DNA from: Eublepharis macularius | Lineage: Eukaryota > Chordata > Lepidosauria > Squamata > Eublepharidae | Assembly (NCBI RefSeq): GCF_028583425.1 | Contig: NC_072792.1 | Coordinates: forward strand, 157,858,676-157,922,675 | DNA length: 64,000 nt | Reading direction: 5' to 3' | Shown: positions 13,101-25,700 of the stretch, one piece after another | Position numbering within the stretch: position 1 is the first letter of the stretch | How the letters are laid out: each line of letters begins with the position of its first letter | Translations under genes and position numbers: made by a program | The notes under the pieces: generated by a model | Seen by the model: only the letters and a program-made list of their open reading frames with translations | What the model was told of the DNA's origin: nothing | Database searches by the model: none

Positions 13101-16100
13101 GTTGTGCCTTCAAAACATTTGATGGCATCAGAGCTGTCCTGCATTAATTCTTGACAAAGAGATGTAATACATAATTATGGATTAAAAATATGGTACAAGC
13201 ACTGTATAGCAATTTTGCAGTTAGCTGTTTGGCATACATTTCATGTTGTTAGATATCAGCTGCTATGAGCTCAAGCCTCTTGTGCTTCTACTATAGCATT
13301 GGTCTATGTTCACCAACCAAGCATATATCATTCTTCTTTCTAGCCTTAGCCTTTTGAATAATGGGCTCAGGCCAGAGGGGAGCCTTATAGAACACCATGC
13401 TCAGTCTTCTCTGTTCTTTTATTTACTTCATTTATACCCTGTCATTCTCCCCATTGGGGACCCAAAGCAGCACACATCGTTCTGTTCTTCTCTACTGAGA
13501 GTATGCGACTGGCCCAAGTTTCCATGACAGGGTGATGATTCGAACCTGGCTGTCCCAGAGCCTCATCCAGTACTGACCACTATACAAGAAGGGTGGGCTA
13601 TGGAGACTATGCATGTGTCTTTGTCTTCATGGAATAATTCCACAGAGGAAAGTGGAAGAGGAGAGTGAGCAAAGTAGGAGGTAAGAGGCAACTCTTTAAA
13701 AAGGCTGAAATATAGTATATTTATTTTCAGAATGTTCTGTAAAGCAGCAAAACATTTAGACATATTGTAATTAAGAAGTTTGAGTAAGTTAATAATAATA
13801 ACAACAACATTTGATTTATATACTATCCTTCAGGACAGCTTAATGCCCACTCAGAGCAGTTTACAAAGTATGTTATTATTATCTCCACAACAAAACACCC
13901 TGTGAGGTAGGTGGGACTGAGAGAGCTCCTAGAAGCTGTAACTGACCCAAGGTCACTCAGCTGGCTTCACGTGGAGGAGTGGGGAATCAAACCCGGTTCT
14001 CCAGATTAGAGTCCCACACTCTTAACCACTACACCAAACTGGCTTATCACTTGCAATAGGCTAACTTACACATTACACTAGAGGGCAGTATATCACTGCT
14101 GATATCCTGCTCCTAAATGTTTGCAAATTAGTATCTCTAGACTTCAGCTTCTCAGGATTGCCATAGCTCAGGAAAAAAACTTGAATTCATTTTTAGATAC
14201 CCTGACTTGTCCTAGGAAGTATGCTTTGACTAGCTTTGGTTTATCACATTTTCACGCCTTGCAGAATGTGTCTTGAGTGTTGTAAAATTTAGCTGCGGCT
14301 GTTTGCTGCAGGCAAGGACCAGCTTACATATGACAGCCATGGCAAAGTGGCATCTTGGGGCCTGAATCCAGCAATTTTGATTTGGCTCCTATCAGCATGA
14401 GGCTGTCATATTGTTGTAAAGAAAATAATTTTGCTGAGGGAGAGGGAGAATTGCATTTTAATGTTACATCTAGTTTTATGTTTCATAACCTCTGCCCTGG
14501 CCATAACCAGGTTCGTAGGTCCTGTAAACCAACCCCCCTGAATGTATACCTTGCAGTGTTCCTTTGCTTAAGTACTGATATTTTAAAATTAGTTGCCACA
14601 TTTTTCAGCGAACTCAGTCACTTGATGAGCACCATGTGGGTTGAACTTTGTTCTGGGTGAAGATACTAAGTTGTTTGCGTTCATTGTGGCTTTAAAAACA
14701 GTTGAATTTGTTTTATTTTATTGAAGGTTTTGGGGAGGGGGGCAATAGGACCTGGCTGCTACCAGCAGTAAGCCCAATACATACCTTGAAAGGAAACGGA
14801 GACGTGTCTGCTTGTTTTTCTGCCCAGTGGGGATCCAAAGTGGCTTATTACATCGTTCTCCCCTATTCAACTTCATCTTCAAAACAGCAACCTTGTGAGA
14901 TAGGTTAGACTGAAGGACCCAGCAAGCTTCCACAGTAGAGGAGGCATCTGAACCCCATTATCCCAGATTTTAGTGTGACTCTGTAGCCACTGTGCCAGAT
15001 TTGTGCATGGAGCAATGTGGCCTAGATGCCAATGTGCCTTAACGCTTTTGAAACTTTCCCCGTAGATTACATTGACTTTACTACAAAACCTGATCAAAAT
15101 GGGGTTGGGGTGTATTGCAAAATTCTTTTCTGATCCTCAGACTATTTTGTAAAATGAGCCTCAAAATAGAAAGCTTATCTTCCTTGTTATGTATACATTA
15201 GATCTGTGCTGTTAATGTGTCCAAGTGTTCATATAACAAAGTATTGCAAGATAAGGCTGAAGTTTGAATTTCCGTTTCTCAGAAGATATCTCCACGGAAT
15301 TTTCAGACTGCCTTTTCAGCTACCCGAGATGAAAAATCTGCTTGGGAGTAGGTACATACATGTTTTATGGGACATCATGAGCTTTGAGACAAAACTTTTC
15401 CAACAGATGTCTTATTGGTGGCATGGCTGATTAAGATCTGAATGACTGAGTGCTGGTGTGGTGTAGTGACCGACTCTGAACTGTTAACAGGGAAATCCCT
15501 TAATTAGGAATAACCCTACCGGCCTCCTTGATAAGGCTACTATGTGGAATGCTGCTGTAAAGTGCTTTGAACACTTCAGGTGTGATACATAAACACTAAG
15601 TACCACTGTAACTGTTAACCTTTGCCACCATATTTTTGGATTGGGAAAGATTTTTCCCAGTGCTCAAATTTGCAGTGACATTGGCGTCTCAAGAGGTATG
15701 CCCCATAAGCATCTTTTGGCAGTGTGCCTGCTCTTTCCTCTTTGGTTCAATTCAATAGGCTGGTTGGACTGGGGTAGATGGATGGGCTAGCCTTGTGGCA
15801 GTAGGTGTGACTAGTAGGTTCTCTTTTGGCTCCTTCCTGCTAATGCTGATTAAAGAATTTGCTGTCATTTTCAACTATTCTAAAGGATATAAGTAGTATG
15901 TCATCATTTAAAAGGAGGGAAACGATTGCAGTAGTTACCTTCCTATATGTGAGAATAAGTGCTCGTGGTAATTTATATACAATTTCCAACAGAAATGTCA
16001 CTTTTCTAGATTCCATCATTAAAAGACATGTTCATTTCTCCTCTTAGGCACCACCTTCCATGGTCAATAATGAACAACGTCAGCATGCTGAACACATATT

Positions 16101-16703
16101 CTTATCATTTAGAAAATCAAAATCGCCATTTGCTGTTTGCAAGCATATTTTAGGTAAGTCCTAAAGTGTATTTTTAAATACTTGACCTATAATTAAGGCA
16201 GGTGGTGCAGCCCATTAAGGCATGTGACTTACCCCGAGGGCTGGGCATGCTAAGTCCTGCTCACCAGTTGGATGGCTTTTCCAACTTTGGCTTCAGAGGT
16301 CAAAAAGCTAATGATTCTCAAAAGTAAAAACTTGGGGTTTAAGGGCTCAGTTTCCTGTCACTGGCGTGCAGGTCAACTGACCTGCCATACTGTCAGCTGA
16401 CTGCCTGTCCTTTGACCATGGCCAAGTATTGTCAGATATTCCCTGAAGCTGAGTTGCAGCTTTCATTTTGTGTTTTGTATTGGTGTTTGCCAGGGTTACG
16501 AGTGACAGCAGCTTGCCCCCTTAGCACTGCCAAACATAGGGATAAATCTAGCAACATAGGAAAGCATCCACGTACTCGAACAGTGACCATCTCTGAAAAG
16601 AATTGGTTTGTTGCCTACATAACACAATTGTCTTTGAAAAACTCACTTTAGTTTTTTAATACCTGCCGATTCTCTCTCCCTCTCTTTCCCCCTCCCTCTC
16701 TCC

Positions 16704-16735
<32 letters not shown>

Positions 16736-19700
16736 TTCACAAAATGGAGACTCAAGGTGCTTCACATAGTTCTTTTCACCTCTATTTTATCCCCACGACC
16801 TGGTTAGGTAGGTTAGGCTGAGTGTATATATTGTGTATATAAGCTGAGTGTATATAAGCTGTCATGGCAGAAGAGGGATTCAAATCCTAGTCTGACACTC
16901 TTAACTGCTATGCCACACTATTTTAATTTCATTTTTAAAAATAAAGAAACCACACCTTTGATTAATATTTAATGGGTAAATTGACCAAATCTTTTTTGAC
17001 TGGTGGAATGTTTACTTTTACACTGGCCCCGCTACCCTGCCATGTATAATAAGTGGAAGTCCAGATCAGTGAAAACTTTCTGCATGAACCTGCTGTGCTG
17101 TACTATTTTATTATTAATTGGTTGCTGTCAGGTATATAGTTTATGGTCTTTATTGAATGTAGAGGCTAACTAAATGGTTTAATATTCATAAATAGCCAGT
17201 ATATGTTGGGAGGAGAGGATGAGTGAAATAGAATTCATTGGTGCTGGAGGAGAGACATAATGTGCATGGTATATGTCAATGGTGTCTCTTGCCTTGAACA
17301 ACTATTTTTCCTACATTTGCTGGCCACAAGTGACTGCAGACATCAGAGGTGGAGCCCCTGCCCCCTTCTCCAAAACTCTGTGATTGGAACAGGAGAATAT
17401 TTTTGACTCCTGCCAACGGCTTCTTGATTTAGTAGACTGGGTGTAACCTAAATGTTTTGGGAGTAATTCTTTGACTTATTTATTTTCTGGTTCGACTGTT
17501 TTTATTTTGGTATATTTGTGTGGAGAATGTCTCTCAGGTGAATTGTTATAAATTATGGACATAATTTTGGGTTTCTTCAACAGAAACGAGTAAAGTAGAC
17601 TATGTCCTTTTTCAAGCCGCCACAGCGATTATGGAAGCAGTTGTACGAGAATGGATTCTGTTGGAGAAAAGTAGCATTGAGTCACTACGAACATTCCTTT
17701 TAACATATGTCTTACAAAGGCCTAAGTAAGTACACTTTTTTCAAAATATTTGTAAGGGTGCTCTAATAATGTTTTTCACTTCTATATTCAAATGGAAACT
17801 ATTTTAATAATAGACTTCTGTTTCATAGATGCAAATAAATGGTGGATTTTTTTAATATGAACTTTCTCATAAGGCTTATCAGGTTTTCTAAATCTTTTTA
17901 CTTTTTCCTACCCCATCTTTCTTTTTTCCAATGGGAAACAAGTTCAAAGTGGCCAACAGATGGGTCAGAGTTGGGCAGAGGAAGGGACATAACTCTCCTC
18001 CACTCTCCTGCAGAATGGCTGGCCTCCAGTGGAAGGTCTGTGGGACTGAGGAATATTTAAAAAAAAAACCTGTGCAAAACAGAGAACTGGCAGAACATAC
18101 TAAAGAACAGAGAAAAGAACTTGGAGGGAACTGCTTGAGTGGCTTGTCCGCAACTAGCTTTCCAAAAAAAGTTTTTAAAAATTCAGTGAGCAGAACTCCA
18201 TGTATCTAATCTCTCTGCTCATATTTGATTATAGCTGTTGCAGTTTCCTCACCTTATTTTCAAGTTCCAACTGCAACTTGTGTGCATTTTTAAAAAATAC
18301 CAAGTTCTAAAATTTATTTTCCTCCCTTTATACAAAAATTGTAAAGCAGACAAGCTTATTTTTTGGTATTCTGAGACGGGGCAGTCTAGCTTCATGGGTA
18401 AAAAATTAAATGGTTTGTGACCTCTACTTGCATCACTACAGCTAAAAGAGTTCAGTAGGATCATGCAGCTTATTTACTTATTTATTTACTTACTTATTTA
18501 TGTCATTTATAGCCCACCTTTCTCACTGAGACTCAAGATGGATTACATAGTGTGAGATTAGTACAGTCATTTTCAAAGACATTTCAGTAAACAATGCAAT
18601 AAGGTATATAAATGTGAATTTGCGAAGCCATAACATCAGCAGAAATCTGATACAACTTATTAAACAACATAGAGCTACTCATACTTAAAGCAAGAGATAG
18701 TACAGAGTAATGAAGTCTATGGTCCTTCTCTCTTTAGTGAAGCATTTTTGAGACCACCTCCTTACTGTACAGCCCTCCTATCTGAGTAAAAAAGCCCTCT
18801 TGAATAATTGCTTTGCATTGTTTAAGAAAAGCCAGGAGAGTGGAGGGCTTTCCTGACCTCTTCAGGTAGGCCGTTCCATAAGGTGGGTGCGACCATGAAA
18901 AAAGCTGTTGATTTTGTCCATGTGAAAGGTTGCACCTGCAGGAGGCTTAGTTGATAGGAAAACAGAAGAGCAAGATACTGGTCAGGGAGATTGGGGTCAG
19001 AATCAGGGAGCTCTGACTCTCAAATGCTCATACCTTGGAAGTCTAGTTGGTCTTTAAGGTGCTATGGGACATGAATCTTGCTGTTCTACCACAGACCAGC
19101 ACAACTATTCACCTGGAACTATCTTCAGGGAAACAGAAGAGATTCAAGAAAACATTAGAGCAAGTCCTATTGATCTGAACAGAACTCACTTCCAAGCAAG
19201 TGATTTTAGGATTACAGTTTAAATGAGTACTTTATGATGCATAGGTGCCTAAGCATCTCTGAGTTTATTAGAGAAAACAAACATCCTTTGTCTCTGATTT
19301 TACAGAGAATCCATGTTTTGAACCGGAGAGTATCATACAGCCATTGAAATTCATAGTTAACAAATTCTTCAAAATTATTGTAACCTGTTGAATCATAAAA
19401 TTTGGAAGCCTGCTAAGGAGAAAATAACAAAAATATAACAAGTTAGCAATTCCAAATATGTGAAAATGAGGAGTAGGGAAGGAAAACAGAGGAAATATTT
19501 TGCACACAATACAATGTAATATTCTATAGCAACTAAGATGCAGCCCAATCCTGTGCATGTTTACTTGGAAGTAAATCCCAATGTATTCCATAGGACTTGT
19601 TCTCTAGTAAGCATGCATTGCATCCCATCTTTAATCTCTCTGAACACTTACATAAAACTGTAGATTAAATTCTGTTCTTTGTATGGCCATTTATGTGGAT

Positions 19701-22700
19701 TGTATGATGATGATGATGATGATCCCTACCTTTTCCCCCAGTTGGGTTCTGTGCATTGAAGTATGCTTTTAACTACAAAAACTTGTGCCATAATAAATTT
19801 GATAGATTTGAATATGCCACAACTTTATTCAGGTCATGTCAACTCTTATTGTATGTAGCCATAAGCCATTACAATAGAACATGAATGCTTCTTGGCAGTG
19901 GCAGGAAAGATTAACAGATATGTTTTACAATAAAAAATTAGACACGAGGATAGTCTATTCAATTGACAGCTATCTAATTCCGCCCAGTAGACCCTTTGTT
20001 CTCTTATGATTATTCCTCTAGAATATGTAGTCATTTTGTGTCTATTAACATCATATTTTCATTAATTGTGCTCATGGAAGATACAGCCAACATATTTGAC
20101 TAATACTAAAACAATACTGAAGGCAAACAACCTCTATAGGTTGTCTGTGCTACTTAGATAAGTCACCAGGTTTGTAGATATAGGAACATCCTAGAACTTT
20201 TGAAGGGCTTGAACATATAGCCACTTTTAAAATGCGCTCACACAACATTAATCTATCAAGATCAAGCGGTTTGTCAGTATAATGGTCTAAGAGTGCAAAG
20301 ATAACCAGTTGTTGGCTTATATCTAGTTCATGACCTTCTGCATTTGATTTCTTCAAACCTCACCCTGTCTCAGGCTGGGAGTGACACAGAAGTCCCAGGA
20401 ACTGGTTTTGGTTCAGGCAGTTTTGCTTCTCCAGGCAACACTGTGGCAGCTTCATTTCATTCCTTGAGATGTGTCTGCCAGATTTTTCAGCCTGAAGGAG
20501 AACTTCCCCCCTCAAGTAACAGTGATGCATGGAACAGGGGGTCAGGCTTCAACTTCTTCAAATGGTGGCCTCAAACCCCCATTTGAAGAAGTTGGCTATC
20601 ATGTAATGGGGTAAAAGAAATCTCTTTTAAATATCTTTCCCACTGTATTTGGATCGGCTCCAGCTGAAACCTTCATCTTCCTCTTTTTGGCTGCTTAGCT
20701 GCCATAGTTGAGATCACTCCTAGATTTAAACCTAAGAGAACCTTCTCCTGGAATATCTTTATGATCTTGTGTATAATTTATAACCATATATTTGTACTAA
20801 TGGAAGCCACTTTGGGAGACAGTTTTTGGAAAGCAAAAGTGCCAAATAAATATTCTGATAGCATGTTAAAATTGCTACATAAAGTTCAAGGTGGTGGCTG
20901 ACACACATTCAGCTAAGATGCTGAATTCTTGCAAATGGAGTTGACCTTGTCTGCTTCCATGACTCCAACAATGGTAAAATTCAGTATTTTACATACGTGC
21001 CTTGAATTTTGTAGATATGTCTGTAAACCATAAATGAAGAGGAAGAAGATGTAAATTCAGGCTATCTGGCTCAGTATTGATACTAAAGATTTATATTTTG
21101 AATTGTTATATGCAGCCTCCAGAAGTATGTACGGGAACAGATATTATTAGCAGTAGCAGTTATAGTGAAACGAGGATCATTAGACAAATCAATTGAATGC
21201 AAGAGCATTTTTCATGAAGTCAGCCAGTTGATAAGCAGCGGTAACCCCACTGTGGTAAGTGCTTACAATTTTAAATGTACTTTAATTTAATTGCAGAAAC
21301 TTGTCCACACAAACTTAGATTCCCAAAGCTTCAGTTATGATTACAGAAAAATGCTGCTTCTAGAAAACTTTTGCATATGAAAAATGAATAGGTAACTGTT
21401 TAAAGTGCATTTAGCAATCCTGGCACAGTAACTAGGTAAATCTTCATGGCATCAAGTTAAATTTGTATATTGTGTAAAATCTTGGGCTCGATTTGGCATT
21501 AAAATGCAAAGATAATGATTTTTTTAAAATGATCTTTGTGCTTCATTATATCTATCCCCAGTCAAATTAAATGCAATGACTTTATCTAAATGTAAGGATA
21601 GGAGAACTGAACTTGTTTGAATCTCCACAGTTTCACATCAAAGTGGTTTTTTCCTTAGCTGGCAGTGATTCCCTCGCACCCGGTTCAGTTTACATCTGTC
21701 CCTTGCTGTGCCCTGTCTATGATTCAGCTGTTGGAATTGTCTGAGGAAAGACCTTTTCCATTCCCCCGGGGAAGTGGTGTGGTTGGGAAGAAGGGGTGTG
21801 AGCAGCCACAGAACTGAAAACGGCAATACAAATTTTACTCATGTTACATTCTTCGAATCAGATGAGGAAATATCCTCCACCCTCTCATGAAGCTCTAAAT
21901 AGATTTACAGCACCTTATTTCCACGTCTGCATTTAGTTCAATTCCATATACCGAGCCAGAAGATGAAGTTTAAAAGATTCCATTGTATAGAATGTGAAAA
22001 CATTAGTAGTTGCCATTGATAAATTTGAAATGCTTATCTTCAGCGAAAGTTTGCCCAGAGATGAGACTTTTTAATTCTCCAGATGGTGAGTGGGAACTAC
22101 AGGTACTTTGTGCTTGTAAAAAATCGTATTGGGATAGTGAGAGTAATGCAATCGATATCGTAAAACTACAGAAAGTAGAAATTTTTAAAACTTCCTTGCC
22201 CAGAGGGAGCAATGTTAAGTGTATTTGAATCCAGATTCCCAGTTTATCAGAAATGGTGTTCTGTCTAAATGATGAACCGTTTCACGCTGATAGATTCCAC
22301 ATGATTATATTTTGCTGGTGTATGCATTTTCTTAAGTTAAATGTGTTTTCCGGCAGAAAGCCAGTTGAGTCTTCCAGACCTATGAAGTTGCTCAAGGCAG
22401 CTGTTTATACCTTTCCTGCAACTTTCCTACTGCTTCCTGTTTGGCTGAAAGAAAATAAGAGCCCTGATCTTCCACCCTCTCCTACCTCTCAACAGCTTAA
22501 TTCTGTTTGCCCACCCCAGCTTTCATACTTGATGTATTCTTCCAGAATTCTGGTTACATGTATCTGCTGACCTGTGCCAGAATTCCTTTACCAACACATA
22601 ATTAGCATGATTGGGGCCCACGACTCTTGTCCTGCATCATCTTTTGCCAGGGGAGTTTGGTTGCCAGCCCTCTGAACATGCTTGCTGTTCACTCCACTGG

Positions 22701-25700
22701 TCTCTCTGGCATGGTGCCACCTGTCTTTGGCCTGCATAAGGGGGTTACTGTGACCCCCATATGCAGGCCATTCCTGAGAACACCAGTAATTGTGCCCCAG
22801 GCGGTTCCTGTGCCCAGTAGGTGCTTTTAAGGGCTTGGTAGGGGTTCACCACAGGGGGAATGAGCAGCACCTGGAAAGGGGCGGAGTCAGATAAAGTTGA
22901 AGGGGTGGAAAGCCTGAAGGCACACTGGAATCGAAGACTGCGTAAGGAGGGGACAGACGAGAGAGAAGGCGAGGACTGAATTGGGAATCGCTGTCAGCTC
23001 TTGGTTTGCTGGAGCTTTGGTCCCTGTAGAGTCCCCAACCCTAGACCCTCCAAATAAGAGTCCTAGCACCTACTGATCCCAGAGACAGAGCTGAGGTCTG
23101 GGCTGTCACTATACAAAAGCAAGGTAAAGGGGGGGAAATAGCTATTTAGTATCCACATGTTTGCTGGGATAGAGACTTAAAGAACAGATGTCACATTTAG
23201 TCGAGTTCAAGAGCATATTGTAAGATCAAAGGGAAGAAGCCCAAATGGCCCTTTTTGATTGCACAGACCTTGGACTTGTGCAGAGGAAAAAGAACATTAA
23301 AATTATGATTATTCTTTTCAGGTTGTTGAAAAATGTTTATTGCTTTGTAAACAGTCAGGGGCATAGGTGTATGTGGGTGTGTGAGAGATTCTACTTACCA
23401 GTTATTAATTTTTTTCCTTTCTTTGCCTGGGCTAATTTGTGATATTTTCCATTCTTCGAGAAAATGTTGTGTGTATATCCTCTCTTCTTTCCCTTCTAAC
23501 TTCCCCAGATATTAGAATAATAACTTACTATCTTCATTGCATAAAATCATTGGAAATAATTTTATGGATGTTCTTGCTTGCCACACTTCATACTGAAGGT
23601 GATTATAATACAAACATGATGCAAAGTTAACTACCTTTTCCGCTCTGGCTATTTTTATTACACTATAGATCCTATGGTGTGATTGTGAGGGATGCAAATG
23701 AGACCCTCACAGCCACATAAAGTAATTAAAGTGCTTTACCCTCCCATCCAAATTGGTCACAATCCATGAAAATCTGTCCATATTCTTATAAAAGTATTGT
23801 GGAAGGAACTTAGGATATTACCTGTCTTGCCTGTTTCATGTTTTCCATCTTTCAGTGGACATAAAACTACTTAGGGAATCTTTTTATGGGGTGGGGGAAA
23901 GAGATGATTGGATCAGCAGTAGTGGATAACAGCTGATCAGGTTCCAGATTTGTATCCTGCAAGAACTGCCAAACAAAAGAGCACTCTATTTTGGGATTGT
24001 TCCATTCTTCAGCAAAGACCCAAACTGCTGCCGATAGTCATGATCACTGATAGCAGTCATGAGCACTGATAGCAATCCTCTATATTCTGGTGACATCTCT
24101 GTTCTCCCTCCCCTTTTGCAGTTTTATTTTTTTTAATATACGTTAGGCTGAATGTTCAGTGTCCCCAGTAAAGGTGGTGTTCTCCATGAGAAAAAGCTTC
24201 CGGGAACACTTCTGTGCAATGCGCACACTGCATACAAAATCATACAACTGTGAAATGTAGAATATCTTGCAATTTGAAGGCCATCATTCTCTTCCTTACA
24301 AGTGAAAGTGTGATTCATTTTTTTTCTTGCCACTCCTCAAAATTTGATCAGGCTTCCATGGGCCAAATAAAATTACCTCGGGAGCCAGATCTAACTCCTG
24401 AGATAATTGACCACTTCTGATCTAGATCTTTAAATAGGCAGGTAGACACTTGTTTGTGAACTGCAAAGTCTATTTTAAACACAAGGACTCTTTAAAAGCC
24501 ATTAACATTTATGAGACGGAATGGTGATAGGCTGCATACACAACCAAAAGCACCCACTATGGGAGAGCCTTAATGAAATGGACCTTATTTCTTGTATCTT
24601 TTTGTGCTGCTTCCTGGATGACTGACAAAGCTATTGGTAAAAAGCCCATGACTAATTTTAGCCAGCTCAATTCATCGTTTCCACCACTGATTCCAAGATG
24701 TTGAAAAAATGAATGTGGGATAGACTCCTTTAACCACAAATGCTTGTAGTTCCTTGGCACTGGATCTTGGTACTGAATATGCTTTCTGCTTTGGCTATTT
24801 GGAGGATTTCCTTTTCTGAGACCTAGAGCACAGCTACATCCCTCACATTAATTCATAAAAATAGTCCGTTCAAGAAGTGTTACACGAGCTGTGTGCTCTT
24901 GACTTCTGGTAGATCTCTCCCTAGAGAGGGAGTGTGGAAAGCATGAAAATGGGTTTGAAGTTGGCCTCGGTAAAGCACTGTTAAAATTAAAGCTAAAAGT
25001 TTTGTACTAGTTCTTGTATGTCTACACTGTGGCCACTTTTAACGTCACAATGATCTGCAGTAAGGGAAATCAAGCCTTATCAGGCAGGGGTAATCTCATT
25101 TCTTGTATCTAGAATGAAATCCCTGGCCCCAGGGAGGCTCGTTTGGCCTCAACCAGGGCCAGGGCTTTTTTGATCCTGGCCCCAACCTGGTGGAACTCTC
25201 TGTCTGAAGACACTTGGGCTCACCAAGATCCGGTATCATTTCGACGGGCCTGCAAGATGGAGATGTTCTGCCAGGCATATGGTTGAGGCCAGTATTAGGA
25301 CCATCATTGAGCCTCCTGTCACCTTCTCCTATCCAATGACATCCCGTCCGTCCGGGTATCTCCCTCTTTGTATTTGAGGGCAGGAATGTGCGATAGGCCA
25401 TCTGAGTTACAATTTTATGATATGATTTTAATTGTAATTATGTATTTTATGAATGTTGAACCCCATCCTGAGCCCACTTGCGGGGAGGGAGGGCTAAATA
25501 CCAAATAAAGTAAAGTAAGTCAATAAATGGCATAGGTGACTCTTAAGAAACGGTTAAGCACATATTATTCAAAATCAGGACTTATCATGAGAAGAGCCCT
25601 TATGGAGCAGGACCAATGGTTCATCTAGTCCAGCACCTTATTTCATATAATGGCCAACCATTTACTCGGGAGGACCAACAAACAAAGCATAGAGGCCAAG

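Larger units (their letters stand above)
1174..16047 (+). other. XPO4: XPO4 intron 1 (14.9 kb)
   Basis: A GTGAGC...TTAG U2-type intron. It holds several SINEs, two 5S-headed SINEs, a candidate solo LTR (10960-11877), a LINE ORF fragment (12881-13144) and palindromic MITEs, listed separately. Nothing recognisable was found in 4520-6310, 6410-7240, 7330-8160, 8360-10000 or 15610-16040. The stretch 10200-10950 contains GGA/GGG-rich unique-looking sequence. The stretch 12110-12870 has repeated CACAGACT-like words and may be a decayed LTR element. Confidence 0.85.
16154..17583 (+). other. XPO4: XPO4 intron 2
   Basis: A GTAAGT...ACAG intron of 1430 bp. It contains the (CT)n tract at 16671-16736 followed by a minus-strand SINE (16738-16925). 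Nothing recognised elsewhere. Confidence 0.9.
17726..21115 (+). other. XPO4: XPO4 intron 3
   Basis: A 3390-bp GTAAGT...GCAG intron. It carries a LINE-like repeat (18466-18960), a hammerhead-type-motif repeat fragment (19003-19115), MITE-like palindromes (19165-19222 and 19539-19628), a reverse LINE 3' region (19808-20345) and a perfect 15-bp inverted repeat (20551-20593). Nothing recognised in 17730-18460 or 20600-21110. Confidence 0.85.
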
